Assembly (NCBI GenBank): GCA_015068525.1
Contig: SVKJ01000002.1
Location: 62,001 to 126,000 of the forward strand
Origin: Oscillospiraceae bacterium
GTDB lineage: Bacteria; Bacillota; Clostridia; UMGS1840; HGM11507
Length of the DNA: 64,000 nt
Reading direction: 5' to 3'
In this document: positions 15,751-24,263 of the stretch, one piece after another
How positions within the stretch are numbered: position 1 is the first letter of the stretch
Layout: every line of letters starts with the position of its first letter
Translations under genes and position numbers: made by a program
Notes under the pieces: model-generated
The model's database searches: none
What the model was told of the DNA's origin: nothing
Seen by the model: the letters and a program-made list of their open reading frames with translations, nothing else

Positions 15751-16022
15751 AGTATCAAATAGAAATGTCAACCCGGTTCAAAAAAGATTATAAACTGGCT
15801 CAAAAGCGAGGTTATAATATGAACTTGTTAAAAGAAGTTATTGATATTTTGGCTAATGGGGAGCAACTTCCCCAAAAATATCTTGATCATCCACTCTCAG
15901 GAGATTATAGGGGTTCAAGAGAGTGCCATATTGAACCTGACTGGCTTTTGATTTATAGAATAGAGAAGGATTTGCTTGTTTTGGGTTTAACTCGAACAGG
16001 AACTCATAGTGATTTGTTTTAA
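15747..16022 (+). CDS. YafQ-family mRNA interferase toxin
   Basis: Ribosome-dependent endoribonuclease toxin of the RelE superfamily, 91 residues. The C-terminal half has the YafQ catalytic set in order: DHPLSGDYRG, then the histidine in RECHIEPDWLLIYR, the DW pair, and a final histidine in TRTGTHSDLF. In E. coli YafQ the equivalent His, Asp and terminal His residues are needed for cleavage, so this copy looks active. It is co-translated with the antitoxin through an ATGA overlap. A terminator follows the stop closely. Confidence 0.93.
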   Translation: MKYQIEMSTRFKKDYKLAQKRGYNMNLLKEVIDILANGEQLPQKYLDHPLSGDYRGSRECHIEPDWLLIYRIEKDLLVLGLTRTGTHSDLF

Positions 16023-16026
16023 CGAT

Positions 16027-16059
16027 AAAACCGATGTAGTATAAATCTACATCGGTTTT
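16027..16059. terminator. Bidirectional terminator after the YafQ toxin
   Basis: Perfect 13-bp arms AAAACCGATGTAG and CTACATCGGTTTT around a 7-nt loop. The A/T tails allow termination from either side. A second inverted repeat (AATTTTTTGTCCCT at 16064-16077 with AGGGACAAAATTTT at 16109-16122) lies just beyond. Confidence 0.85.
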
Positions 16060-16125
16060 ATTAAATTTTTTGTCCCTAACTTGACAAAATCATAAAGTTT
16101 GATATGTAAGGGACAAAATTTTATC

Positions 16126-16212
16126 CTAATTTGATGCTTGGTTTGTTTCACCTTTTGCATCGGCATATCCCATATCGCTTTGAACTTTAGTAAGAGTATC
16201 ACTTATTCTCAT
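16126..16212 (-). CDS. 28-residue ORF overlapping the AraC gene end
   Basis: From an ATG at 16210-16212, which overlaps the last codons of the AraC-type gene in another frame, 28 codons run to TAG: MRISDTLTKVQSDMGYADAK then eight more residues. Composition is protein-like (balanced charge, no homopolymers). The likely ribosome site is weak. It may be a tiny coupled gene, a remnant of a lost gene, or chance. Confidence 0.3.
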   Translation of the reverse strand: MRISDTLTKVQSDMGYADAKGETNQASN

Positions 16213-17110
16213 CTATAATATATCCACCACGTGCATCAAATTGACTTGCAAATTTATGAATTTGTAGTTTGTAGGTTGATGGCATTGTTCCGGTTTCCCT
16301 TTTAAATACTGCCGAAAAATAATTAGGGCTTGAAAAAGAAAGTTTTTCACTGATTTCATTCAGGTTGAGTCCATCTTTCATCATTGATATAGATTTTGTG
16401 ATTTTCATTCTGTTGAATTGTTGCATAACACCGCATCCGCAGTATGTATGAAATAGTTTTTGAATATTGCTTCTGCCCATATGACTCATCAGAGCTATAT
16501 CTTCTACAGTTAGGTTTTCATATATATGTTCATTAAGGAGTTTCACGATTTGTTTATAGCTTTCTATTCCTGATGATAACTTCGTATGTGAATCTTTTGA
16601 TTTTATTGGAGATAGTTCCTTTGCCATGGTTAATAAAAAGTGGTTGAATTTAGCAAATAAAATCAGTTCATTTAGTTCCCTTTCTGTAGTGTCATTACTC
16701 TCTTTTGGAGAAATATCACCTTGACTTACTGAAAAAGTACTATATATTTGATTATACGTGTCCATCAGCATTTCGTGTTGAGCTTGCGTGAATTTAAATA
16801 ACCCGTCACCAAGATTGTCTATAATATTGCCATCGTATTTAAAAGATATTATCAAAATTTTAGACATCTCATTTTGAATATACAGTTTATGGAATTCCAT
16901 TGGTTTATGAAATATTACATTACCGCCGGATAAAAAGTAAACCTTACTATTTTCGGTTATAGTGGCACTTCCGCTTATCACATAAACCATTTCCCAAAAA
17001 TCGTGCATTTCACCCGGAAAGTCAAATTGCTCATCTATGTCTCGAATAAACGCTGTATTAATGGAACTTACATTGAATTGTTTTTGTGGAACATAAACAT
17101 TTTTGTACAT
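16199..17110 (-). CDS. AraC-family transcriptional regulator
   Basis: 303 residues, with an N-terminal cupin sensor (about residues 15-110, including GEMHDFWEMVYVISGSATI and HKPMEFHKLY) and a C-terminal double HTH (about 195-300: LTVEDIALMSHMGRSNIQKLF, then LNEISEKLSFSSPNYFSAVFKRETG). This layout is typical of regulators of sugar or sugar-acid catabolism. The ATG at 17108-17110 has AAAGGAGG 7 nt upstream. It is divergent from the Gfo/Idh gene across a 205-bp spacer, so that gene is its probable target. The inducer cannot be deduced. Confidence 0.92.
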   Translation of the reverse strand: MYKNVYVPQKQFNVSSINTAFIRDIDEQFDFPGEMHDFWEMVYVISGSATITENSKVYFLSGGNVIFHKPMEFHKLYIQNEMSKILIISFKYDGNIIDNLGDGLFKFTQAQHEMLMDTYNQIYSTFSVSQGDISPKESNDTTERELNELILFAKFNHFLLTMAKELSPIKSKDSHTKLSSGIESYKQIVKLLNEHIYENLTVEDIALMSHMGRSNIQKLFHTYCGCGVMQQFNRMKITKSISMMKDGLNLNEISEKLSFSSPNYFSAVFKRETGTMPSTYKLQIHKFASQFDARGGYIIDENK

Positions 17111-17315
17111 CCTGTAACCTCCTTTGCAGTGTAATTAATTGTATCATATTGTTGTTTGTTTGTAAATTATAAATATACAACAAATAATAAAAGAACAATA
17201 TTTGTTTTGTGGACAATTTCATAAGTTTTTTCCATTATGTTGCATTGTTTGTGAATTTGATATATGGTATTATGTAATAAACATAAAATTAGGTAACAAA
17301 TAAGGAGATGATTAA

Positions 17316-18581
17316 ATGACAATTGATGTAATTTTGATTGGGGCAGGATGTCGTGGTACTATATACACCGATATTATGGCGGATATGCCTGAAAAATATA
17401 ATGTTGTAGGTGTGGCAGAGCCAATCGAAAGTCGTAGGGAATATATAAAAAGCAAACACAATATTCCTGACGAAATGTGTTGTGCTGATTGGCGTGAGCT
17501 TTTAGCGAAAGAGAAAAAGGCTGGTCTTGCAGTAATAGCAACCATGGATAAAGATCATTTTGGGCCTGTAATGGAGGCTATTTCTCAGGGGTATGACTTG
17601 CTTTTGGAAAAACCCATTACGCCAAATCCTAAAGAGTGCAAAATGATTGCTGATGTCGCTGAAAAAAAAGGCGTTAAGGTTGTAATTTGCACCGTTTTAA
17701 GATATACCACCTTGTTTGGAAAATTAAAAAGTATTATTGACAGTGGCGCAATCGGCAAAATTATGTCTGTAAATCACGAGGAATGTGTCGGAAATGTTCA
17801 CCAGAGCCATAGCTTTGTAAGGGGTAACTGGGGTAATGAAGATAGAAGTTCATGTATGCTTCTTCAAAAGTCTTGCCATGATATAGACCTTTTGCAGTGG
17901 CTTATAGGCAAAAAGTGTAAAAGTGTGCAGTCGTTTGGTTCATGTTCTTATTTTGTACGTGAAAATGCACCTGAAAATAGTCCGGAATACTGTATAGAAG
18001 GTTGCCCTGTGGGCGATAGTTGTCCTTATAATGCTGTAAAATTGTATCTTGACGATAAAGAAAATTCATGGTTTAGAACAGCTTCCACAAGAGAAGCAAA
18101 CCCCGATGATGAAATGGTTAAAAAAGCTATTTCAACAACGCAGTATGGAAAATGTGTTTATAAATGTGATAATAATGTTGTTGATCACCAAACAGTAAAT
18201 ATGCTTTTTGAAGATGATATCACAGTTACTTTTACTATGAGTGCATTCACAAAAGGCGGAAGATTTATTCATATTATGGGAACAAAAGGTGAAATAAGAG
18301 CAGCAATTGCAGATAATGATCCTATTCAAATATACAATTTTGAAACAAAAGAAACAACACTGATTCCGCAGGAAGGCACAGATGGAATTGCCGGTGGGCA
18401 TGGCGGTGGCGACCAGGGAATCATAGTTGACCTTTACGATTATCTCGTTGGTACATATAAAGGCGTTTCGATTCCTGAAATCAGAGAATCTGCAACTAAT
18501 CATTTAACAGTTTTTGCAGCAGAAAAATCAAGAAAAGAAAATATTGTTGTAAATGTAGATGAATTTTTAAAAACTATATAG
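17316..18581 (+). CDS. Gfo/Idh/MocA-family oxidoreductase
   Basis: NAD(P)-dependent dehydrogenase of sugars, inositols or related compounds, 421 residues. The N-terminal Rossmann fold begins VILIGAGCRGTIYTD; the EKPITPNP motif near residue 95 carries the catalytic-site lysine of the family, and CHDIDLLQWL holds the conserved histidine/aspartate. A cysteine-rich insertion around residues 228-240 (CIEGCPVGDSCPYNAVK) is found in a subset of the family and may bind metal or only add structure. GGAG lies 8 nt upstream of the ATG. It is divergently paired with the AraC regulator. The substrate is unknown. Confidence 0.9.
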   Translation: MTIDVILIGAGCRGTIYTDIMADMPEKYNVVGVAEPIESRREYIKSKHNIPDEMCCADWRELLAKEKKAGLAVIATMDKDHFGPVMEAISQGYDLLLEKPITPNPKECKMIADVAEKKGVKVVICTVLRYTTLFGKLKSIIDSGAIGKIMSVNHEECVGNVHQSHSFVRGNWGNEDRSSCMLLQKSCHDIDLLQWLIGKKCKSVQSFGSCSYFVRENAPENSPEYCIEGCPVGDSCPYNAVKLYLDDKENSWFRTASTREANPDDEMVKKAISTTQYGKCVYKCDNNVVDHQTVNMLFEDDITVTFTMSAFTKGGRFIHIMGTKGEIRAAIADNDPIQIYNFETKETTLIPQEGTDGIAGGHGGGDQGIIVDLYDYLVGTYKGVSIPEIRESATNHLTVFAAEKSRKENIVVNVDEFLKTI

Positions 18582-18737
18582 CTTAGTAAGTACCCAATTG
18601 GTTTAAATAACGGATACATTTCCACTAAAGAAGCATTTCATCCAAACAGTATCTTATATGAAGCAGCACTTTGCAACCATATAATAACCTCATAGAAACG
18701 AAAATTTTCAGGGAAGAGTGAATAAGTAAAAAGAAAA
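18582..18737. other. Gene-free spacer after the oxidoreductase
   Basis: No ORF with a ribosome site, no repeat and no clear hairpin is seen until the tRNA terminator at 18738. Confidence 0.5.
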
Positions 18738-18768
18738 ATCGGCAAAAGTTTTAATACTTTTGCCGATT
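18738..18768 (-). terminator. Terminator after tRNA-Leu
   Basis: CGGCAAAAGT and ACTTTTGCCG arms around a short loop; on the minus strand it is followed by TTTTTCTTTTT. Confidence 0.85.
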
Positions 18769-18769
18769 T

Positions 18770-18852
18770 TGGTACAGGCGACAGGAATTGAACCTGCACG
18801 GTTTCCCACTGGAACCTAAATCCAGCGCGTCTGCCAGTTCCGCCACGCCTGC
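18770..18852 (-). tRNA. tRNA-Leu (anticodon UAG)
   Basis: 83 nt with CCA encoded. The anticodon arm CTGGA-TTTAGGT-TCCAG gives UAG. The long variable arm (GTGGGAAACCGTGC region) is of the class II type expected for leucine, and the T arm reads GCAGGTTCAATTCCTGT. The acceptor stem GCAGGCG/CGCCTGT has a G1-U72 first pair instead of G-C, with discriminator A73. It is a single gene read away from the DUF6472 gene, with a terminator immediately after. Confidence 0.95.
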
Positions 18853-18895
18853 ATACTTATAAAAATACAAAATTAATTGTCAACTGACTCTTACT

Positions 18896-18923
18896 ATTAT
18901 ACTATATATTTTAAAAAAGTCAA
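18896..18923 (-). promoter_or_regulatory. Promoter of tRNA-Leu
   Basis: Minus strand: TTGACT (18918-18923), 16 bp, TATAAT (18896-18901), placing the start about 35 nt before the mature tRNA. A closer TTGACA/TATAAG pair would start inside the tRNA and is less likely. Confidence 0.65.
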
Positions 18924-19069
18924 GAGTTTTTATAAAATTTTATTATGACTATTTATTTGACAAGTAACAATGCTTTTGATACAAATACTTTTTTTTAAAA
19001 AAACTTACAATTAATTATCTCATTTACAAATATTAAAGTATATGTTACAATAAAAAAGAGGTGTATTTT

Positions 19070-19252
19070 ATGAAAAAAATTACCAATTGCGAATGTTGTA
19101 ATAATTACATATATGACGATTACTATGATTGTTACACCTGCGATGTGAATTTAGACGAGGACGAAATGTATAAATTTATGTCAGGCTCTTTTGACTCATG
19201 TCCGTATTTTCAGAGTAATGACGAATATGAAATAGTAAGACGGCAGAATTAA
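19070..19252 (+). CDS. Small cysteine-rich DUF6472-like protein
   Basis: 60 residues from the ATG at 19070, preceded by AGAGGTG at a normal distance; a longer start at 19061 lacks this. Cysteines occur as CECC, DCYTC and SCPYF, and the ending SNDEYEIVRRQ fits the DUF6472 family of Clostridia, whose pattern is C..C....Y.YDE, then LDEDEM..F, CPYF and DEY.iV.kQ. It is probably a small metal-binding protein; function is unknown. It is followed by a GGAACGAC palindrome and the protease gene. Confidence 0.8.
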   Translation: MKKITNCECCNNYIYDDYYDCYTCDVNLDEDEMYKFMSGSFDSCPYFQSNDEYEIVRRQN

Positions 19253-19262
19253 CCGTCACAAA

Positions 19263-19289
19263 GTAGGGAACGACCTATGTGTCGTTCCG
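19263..19289. repeat. GGAACGAC palindrome, copy 3
   Basis: GTAGGGAACGACCTATGTGT then CGTTCCG, the reverse orientation of copies 1, 2 and 4. It lies between the DUF6472 gene and the protease gene, ending 26 nt before the protease ATG. Confidence 0.8.
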
Positions 19290-19315
19290 GTAACAAGAAA
19301 GGAACGGATGAAAAT

Positions 19316-21238
19316 ATGAAAAATAAAAGAACAGTAAGTTTACTGCTTGTTATTGCTATTATACTGGGTAATATTTCCTTTGTTGCCCTTGCAAGCAGTG
19401 CAGGACTATTTAATTTCAAAAAGGTGAATACAAGTCGTATAAACGGTCAGTTTTATGATGTAAAAAAGGATGACTGGTTTTATCCGTATGTTACTTATGC
19501 TTATGAATATGATTTGGTAAAAGGAACAGGGGCAGGTGCTTTTAACCCTTACGGAGAGATTACAGTTGCCGAAACGATTGCATTAGCATCAAGAATTCAC
19601 AGCATATATCATAATGCAAGATCTGATTTTGCATATTCATCACCGTGGTACCGTTCTTATGTAGGGTATGCACTTGATAGCAATATAATTGCAAACGAAT
19701 ACAGTAATTATGATGCTAAGTTAACAAGGGCAGAGTTTGCATCAATACTTAGTAAAGCACTCCCCGACTCTGAATTTAATAAGATTAATAATATATCTTT
19801 AGGCTCACTTCCCGATGTTCCAAGATACACTGAATTTGCTTATGATATATATAAACTTTATAATGCAGGAATACTTACAGGTAATGATAATTATGGTACA
19901 TTTGCACCGCAAAGCACAATTCAAAGATGTGAAGTTTCAACCATACTCGCAAGAATGATAGATATAACTTTAAGAAGAAAAGTAAATCTTGAAGTAATGT
20001 CCGGCGATAATTCATTTAAGAAAAAACTTACGGCAGAAGAAATTTCAAATATGTGTTCCTCTTCGGTTTTCTATGTAGAAATATATGGATTTAACGGAAG
20101 ACCTACAAGTAGTGGAAGTGGATTTTTTATCTCAGAAGACGGGCTTGCCGTAACTAATTTTCATGTTGTTGCAAACAGTAGTTATCTGGAAATTATGACT
20201 ACTGACGGAAAGGTTTATAACGATATTAAAATTATCGACTATGACCGCGAAAATGACCTTGCACTTATAAAAGTTGAGGGCAGAAATTTTAATTATCTTG
20301 ACTGGGACAGTAATTTTAATGTAAAACAGGGGCAGACGGTTTATGCTATCGGAAGTCCTGAAGGGTTATCCAACACTTTGTCACAAGGCATTATATCAAA
20401 CCCTGTAAGAAAAGTTAATGGTATAGATTGTATACAGATTTCGGTACCTATAAATCACGGAAGCAGTGGTGGTGCCCTTATTAATGAGTACGGAGATGTC
20501 ATAGGTGTAACGACTTCAGGGCTTGACACAGGAGGCGATTTGAATTTTGCAGTCCCTGTGCATTTTATAGAAAATTTAGATATGACATCCGAAGAAGATT
20601 ATGTAGTATGGGACGAAGAGTATTATTCGGGATTTAACAGAGTGCTTGATTTTGAACATTTTTCGGGGATGACTCTTATTGACTATTTTGGTACTGATAT
20701 ATCACATATCGAAGTATACAGTTTAGAAGATTTTTATGACGCCGGCCCTTATAAAGCAGAGGATAATTTTTCAAATACATTCTATTATTATACCAAAGCA
20801 TTAGAAGTCAACGGAATGTATGAAGTAACTAATAATGAAAATAAAATAAAATACAACTCATACGAAGAAAGTGTGCAGATTGATTTTGATTATGAAAAAG
20901 GCAGTATAACTGTATCGGCTATGAAGATACCCGAATATTATGATATGGCATCCCTTGTTATTGATTTTGGATGGTATAGCGGTATTCCTTTAAAGAGCGG
21001 GCCTTATTATATAGGGGAAAATGTGCCGTATATATACAAATGGAGCAATTATTATTCTTATGAAGATATTATGAAAATTATTGCTATGTACGGCACAATG
21101 CTTATAGGCGAAGGTTTTGAATTTATTCCAAACGAAAAAGAGGATGGAACGATAGAATTTCTTTTTAATAACAGTATATATATTGTACGATTAATTGTTA
21201 ATGAAGAAAATGTTTCGGTTTATATTAAATATGCTTAA
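19316..21238 (+). CDS. SLH-domain HtrA-like serine protease
   Basis: Exported protease anchored to the cell wall. It is 640 residues from the ATG at 19316 (AAAGGA upstream). A signal peptide (about residues 1-26, hydrophobic LLLVIAIILGNISFVALA) precedes three SLH repeats (about 40-220: FYDVKKDDWFYPYVTYAYE, SSPWYRSYVGYALDS, LPDVPRYTEFAYDIYKL). The trypsin-like domain shows the triad His in LAVTNFHVVA, Asp in DRENDLALIKV and Ser in NHGSSGGALI. No PDZ domain is recognised; the last ~200 residues are unassigned. It probably degrades or processes envelope proteins. The stop overlaps the next gene by 8 nt. Confidence 0.9.
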   Translation: MKNKRTVSLLLVIAIILGNISFVALASSAGLFNFKKVNTSRINGQFYDVKKDDWFYPYVTYAYEYDLVKGTGAGAFNPYGEITVAETIALASRIHSIYHNARSDFAYSSPWYRSYVGYALDSNIIANEYSNYDAKLTRAEFASILSKALPDSEFNKINNISLGSLPDVPRYTEFAYDIYKLYNAGILTGNDNYGTFAPQSTIQRCEVSTILARMIDITLRRKVNLEVMSGDNSFKKKLTAEEISNMCSSSVFYVEIYGFNGRPTSSGSGFFISEDGLAVTNFHVVANSSYLEIMTTDGKVYNDIKIIDYDRENDLALIKVEGRNFNYLDWDSNFNVKQGQTVYAIGSPEGLSNTLSQGIISNPVRKVNGIDCIQISVPINHGSSGGALINEYGDVIGVTTSGLDTGGDLNFAVPVHFIENLDMTSEEDYVVWDEEYYSGFNRVLDFEHFSGMTLIDYFGTDISHIEVYSLEDFYDAGPYKAEDNFSNTFYYYTKALEVNGMYEVTNNENKIKYNSYEESVQIDFDYEKGSITVSAMKIPEYYDMASLVIDFGWYSGIPLKSGPYYIGENVPYIYKWSNYYSYEDIMKIIAMYGTMLIGEGFEFIPNEKEDGTIEFLFNNSIYIVRLIVNEENVSVYIKYA

Positions 21239-22232
21239 AAAATATACTTTAACCTGTTTTAATAATTTTTCCTGCACGGCAGATAAGTGCAGTGATAATT
21301 GCTGTATAGGCTGGGATGTGGAACTTGATAAGAAAACTTTGGATTTTTATTCTTTTTTCCCCTCCCCGCTTAAGCAAAACATAGATTTTAAAAATTCAAA
21401 AGTTAAAATGAGAAAAGACGGAAGATGTCCGTTTTTAAATAAAGATAACCTTTGCGATATTATAATAAATTACGGGTATGAAAATATATCCTATATTTGT
21501 AAGAACCATCCGAAGTTTTTTAATGAGTTTGATACTCATATTGAATTTGGATACGGTCTTTGTTGTGAAGAGGCAGTAAGGCTTTTATTTAAAAATGATG
21601 TTTCTTTAGAAGTATCAGAAAGTGATAACGGTTATTTTAAATTAAGAGATAAACTTTTTGAAATTATAAAAGATGTTAGCCTTGATTTAAGAGAGAAATG
21701 TGCAAATTATCTTGATTTAATATGCGAGGCGGAAGACTATTTATTTTTTAACGGGGATAAAAGCATTTCTTCCTTTTTAGATAATTTTACTTTTTCAAAG
21801 AATAAATTTAAAAAAAGAGATATTAAAAGTTTTTTAGAGATAATAAGAGAAACTGAACCGATAAATGATTTATGGATAAATGCTATTAATAAGGTTATAA
21901 AAAATCATAAAGAAATTTCGGAAAATACGAAAAAAATAATTGACTTAAATAAAAAAAGATACGAAAAACTTTTATATTATTATACTTTCAGATACTTACT
22001 TAAAGATAGTAAAAACCCTGAAATTATAGAAAAAGGAAAGTTTATTATAACACTCGTTCTACTCAATGTGTTTTTTGATACCCTTACCTTTTTAGAAAAT
22101 AAAAATGATTTTAATAAAAATACAGTTTTAATATCAAAACAACTGGAATATTCCCCTTATAACCTTAGGTTTATGTATGATAAAACAAACTCTGAAGAGT
22201 TAGGTTATGAAGAAATTATAAATTATATTTAA
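21231..22232 (+). CDS. FliB-like lysine N-methylase family protein
   Basis: 333 residues. The start MLKKYTLTCFNNFSCTADKC followed by DNCCIGWDVELD contains the cysteine cluster C-x4-C-x3-CC-x-GW of the flagellin lysine-N-methylase (FliB) family. A further cluster CPFLNKDNLCDIIINYG and CKNHPKFFNEF follows; together they probably bind an iron-sulfur or metal centre. In Salmonella FliB methylates flagellin, but many homologs occur without flagella and their substrate is unknown. No flagellar gene is visible here. It is overlapped by the SLH protease, which hints at a surface-protein target. The ATG at 21231 is chosen because it matches the family start. Confidence 0.8.
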   Translation: MLKKYTLTCFNNFSCTADKCSDNCCIGWDVELDKKTLDFYSFFPSPLKQNIDFKNSKVKMRKDGRCPFLNKDNLCDIIINYGYENISYICKNHPKFFNEFDTHIEFGYGLCCEEAVRLLFKNDVSLEVSESDNGYFKLRDKLFEIIKDVSLDLREKCANYLDLICEAEDYLFFNGDKSISSFLDNFTFSKNKFKKRDIKSFLEIIRETEPINDLWINAINKVIKNHKEISENTKKIIDLNKKRYEKLLYYYTFRYLLKDSKNPEIIEKGKFIITLVLLNVFFDTLTFLENKNDFNKNTVLISKQLEYSPYNLRFMYDKTNSEELGYEEIINYI

Positions 22233-22246
22233 CTAAGAATGAAAGA

Positions 22247-22282
22247 AAGCAAAATCATACCATACGGTGATTTTGCTTTTTT
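22247..22282 (+). terminator. Terminator after the FliB-like gene (CAUACG loop type)
   Basis: AAGCAAAATCA and TGATTTTGCTT arms with an inner ACC-AUAC-GGT and a T-run. The inner loop sequence recurs at 35546 and 39411. Confidence 0.85.
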
Positions 22283-22369
22283 ATATTATTTGTTAAAAAC
22301 TGCGTAAGCAATACCACTGGCGAAGCCAATATCACTCGCCTTTAGTCCGTACGGACAATATAACCGTCA

Positions 22370-22393
22370 GACTAAGGTTTGGGCCTTAGTCTA
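22370..22393 (-). terminator. Hairpin at the 3' end of the ABC exporter operon
   Basis: AGACTAAGG and CCTTAGTCT arms around a 6-nt loop overlap the stop codon of the ABC gene. No strong U-run follows, so terminator function is uncertain. Confidence 0.4.
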
Positions 22394-24260
22394 ACTCTAA
22401 AACTCCGTCATATAACATCTTATATCTGCCGTTAAGTTTAATTAATTCTTCATGAGTTCCTTTTTCTATGATTTCCCCTTTTTCCATAACCATTATAACA
22501 TCAGAATTCCTTACTGTTGAAAGTCTGTGGGCTATAACAAAGGTGGTTTTGCCTTTCATAAGTTTTAAAAGTCCTTTATCAATAAGGCTTTCGGTCATAG
22601 TGTCAACCGAACTTGTTGCCTCATCAAAAATTAAAATCGGCGCATTTGAAATGGCGGCTCTTGCAATATTTAAAAGTTGCCTTTGCCCCTGAGAAAGATT
22701 TGCTCCGTCACCCTCAATTACTGTGTCATATCCGTTTGGAAGTTTGGTTATAAAACTGTGTGCACTTGCAAGACGCGCAGCATTATAAACTTCTTCGTCA
22801 GTTGCATCAAGACGTCCGTATCTTATATTTTCTCTGACCGTTCCTGTAAAAAGATGAGTATCCTGAAGAACTATTGCAATTGCTTTTCTTAATTCATCTT
22901 TCTTAATTTTTTTAATATCTATTCCATCAATCAGAATTTTACCTTCAGTAATATCATAAAATCTTGTTATAAGGTTTGTAACAGTAGTTTTACCTGCCCC
23001 TGTCGAGCCGACAAAAGCAATCTTCTGACCGCTTTTTGCCTCAAGACTTACATTTTTTAACACCTGTTTTTCTAAAACATAAGAAAAGTTGACATCAATA
23101 AAAGAAACATTTCCTTTTACCTCTTTTTTATCATTTTGCGATACCCAGAAAAACTTATCGTCTTCCTTAGATAGTGAGTACGCATCGTCGCAATCCGTAA
23201 TTTCTTCCGCCTCGTCAAAAACATCGCAAATTCTTTCAGTACCTGCAACTGCAGTTATAATCGCATTAAACTGACTGGATGCTTCATTTATCGGTTTGCC
23301 AAACTGCCTTGCAAGTTGCAAAAACACAACAAACGCACCTATGCTTAAGTATCCTGCCACTGCAAAAAGTCCGCCTATCATTGCTATCAAAGAATAATTT
23401 ATATTATTAAGGTTTGACATTATAGGCATCATTGAGCCTGCATAAGATTGTGCAGATATGGCAGAATTTCTTAATTTATCATTTAATATTTTAAATTCTT
23501 CCTTTGCGTTATTCTCATAGCAGAAAACTTTAACGACTTTCTGACCAGTAATTGTTTCCTCAATGTATCCGTTAACTTCCCCCAGATGTTTTTGCTGCAT
23601 TTTAAAATATTTTGAACCCTTTTTCATTATCGTTCTTGAAGTAAACATAAGAACAGGTGCAATAAGCAGAGTAACCAGAGTTAAAAGTGCATTTTTTGAA
23701 AGCATCATAATAATAATTCCGATAAGGGTTATTGCACTTGAAAAAAGCGAAGTAAGAGAATTATTGAGTGCATCATTTAATGTATCAACGTCATTGGTAA
23801 AACGGCTCATAATTTCCCCGTTTGTATGAGTATCGTAATACCGAACACTAAGTGTCTGCAAATGGTTAAATAAATCTTCTCTTAAATCTCTTATTGTGCT
23901 TTGAGAAACTTTAATCATAATTCTACTTTGAAAATACTGTGCAAAAACAGACACAAGGTATATAAGAAGAAGAGTACAAACACCACTAAAAAGCCCTGAT
24001 AATCTTTCCTGTACCGTTAAAGAAAGTTCCATATCAAGAAAATTATCTATAATAGGCTGTAAATATGAGGTTGCATTTAAAGTAGCAATTATATTTACAA
24101 AAACAAGTATAAACGCAAAAATCATTAAGAATTTATTTTTCTTTAAATATTTCCACAAAAATTTAACTGCTCTTTTAAAATCTTTGGGCTTATTTATAAC
24201 CATATTAGGACCTCGTCCCGGACCTCCTCCCGAACGCTTTAAACCCATTGGACCTGCCAT
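22386..24260 (-). CDS. ABC exporter half, consensus ATPase (heterodimer partner)
   Basis: Fused six-helix membrane domain and ATPase, 624 residues, with an N-terminal Gly/Arg-rich leader (GLKRSGGGPGRGPN). Walker A is FVGSTGAGKTTVTNLITRFYD, signature LSQGQRQLLNIARA, Walker B ILIFDEATSSVDT with the catalytic glutamate, and H-loop FVIAHRLSTVRNSD. LSQGQ in place of LSGGQ is typical of the second half of heterodimeric exporters such as TM287/288 and BmrCD. It starts 4 nt after its partner. Probable multidrug or lipid/peptide exporter; the substrate is unknown. Confidence 0.93.
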   Translation of the reverse strand: MAGPMGLKRSGGGPGRGPNMVINKPKDFKRAVKFLWKYLKKNKFLMIFAFILVFVNIIATLNATSYLQPIIDNFLDMELSLTVQERLSGLFSGVCTLLLIYLVSVFAQYFQSRIMIKVSQSTIRDLREDLFNHLQTLSVRYYDTHTNGEIMSRFTNDVDTLNDALNNSLTSLFSSAITLIGIIIMMLSKNALLTLVTLLIAPVLMFTSRTIMKKGSKYFKMQQKHLGEVNGYIEETITGQKVVKVFCYENNAKEEFKILNDKLRNSAISAQSYAGSMMPIMSNLNNINYSLIAMIGGLFAVAGYLSIGAFVVFLQLARQFGKPINEASSQFNAIITAVAGTERICDVFDEAEEITDCDDAYSLSKEDDKFFWVSQNDKKEVKGNVSFIDVNFSYVLEKQVLKNVSLEAKSGQKIAFVGSTGAGKTTVTNLITRFYDITEGKILIDGIDIKKIKKDELRKAIAIVLQDTHLFTGTVRENIRYGRLDATDEEVYNAARLASAHSFITKLPNGYDTVIEGDGANLSQGQRQLLNIARAAISNAPILIFDEATSSVDTMTESLIDKGLLKLMKGKTTFVIAHRLSTVRNSDVIMVMEKGEIIEKGTHEELIKLNGRYKMLYDGVLELD

Positions 24261-24263
24261 AAC

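Noticed and set aside
15306..15758. Minus-strand 150-codon ORF across the antitoxin gene
   Set aside because: It is the reverse frame of the antitoxin gene and the foldback repeat; no ribosome site and no family resemblance.
18858..18888. TTGACA/TATAAG promoter immediately before tRNA-Leu
   Set aside because: Transcription would begin inside the mature tRNA; the upstream TTGACT-N16-TATAAT pair is better placed.
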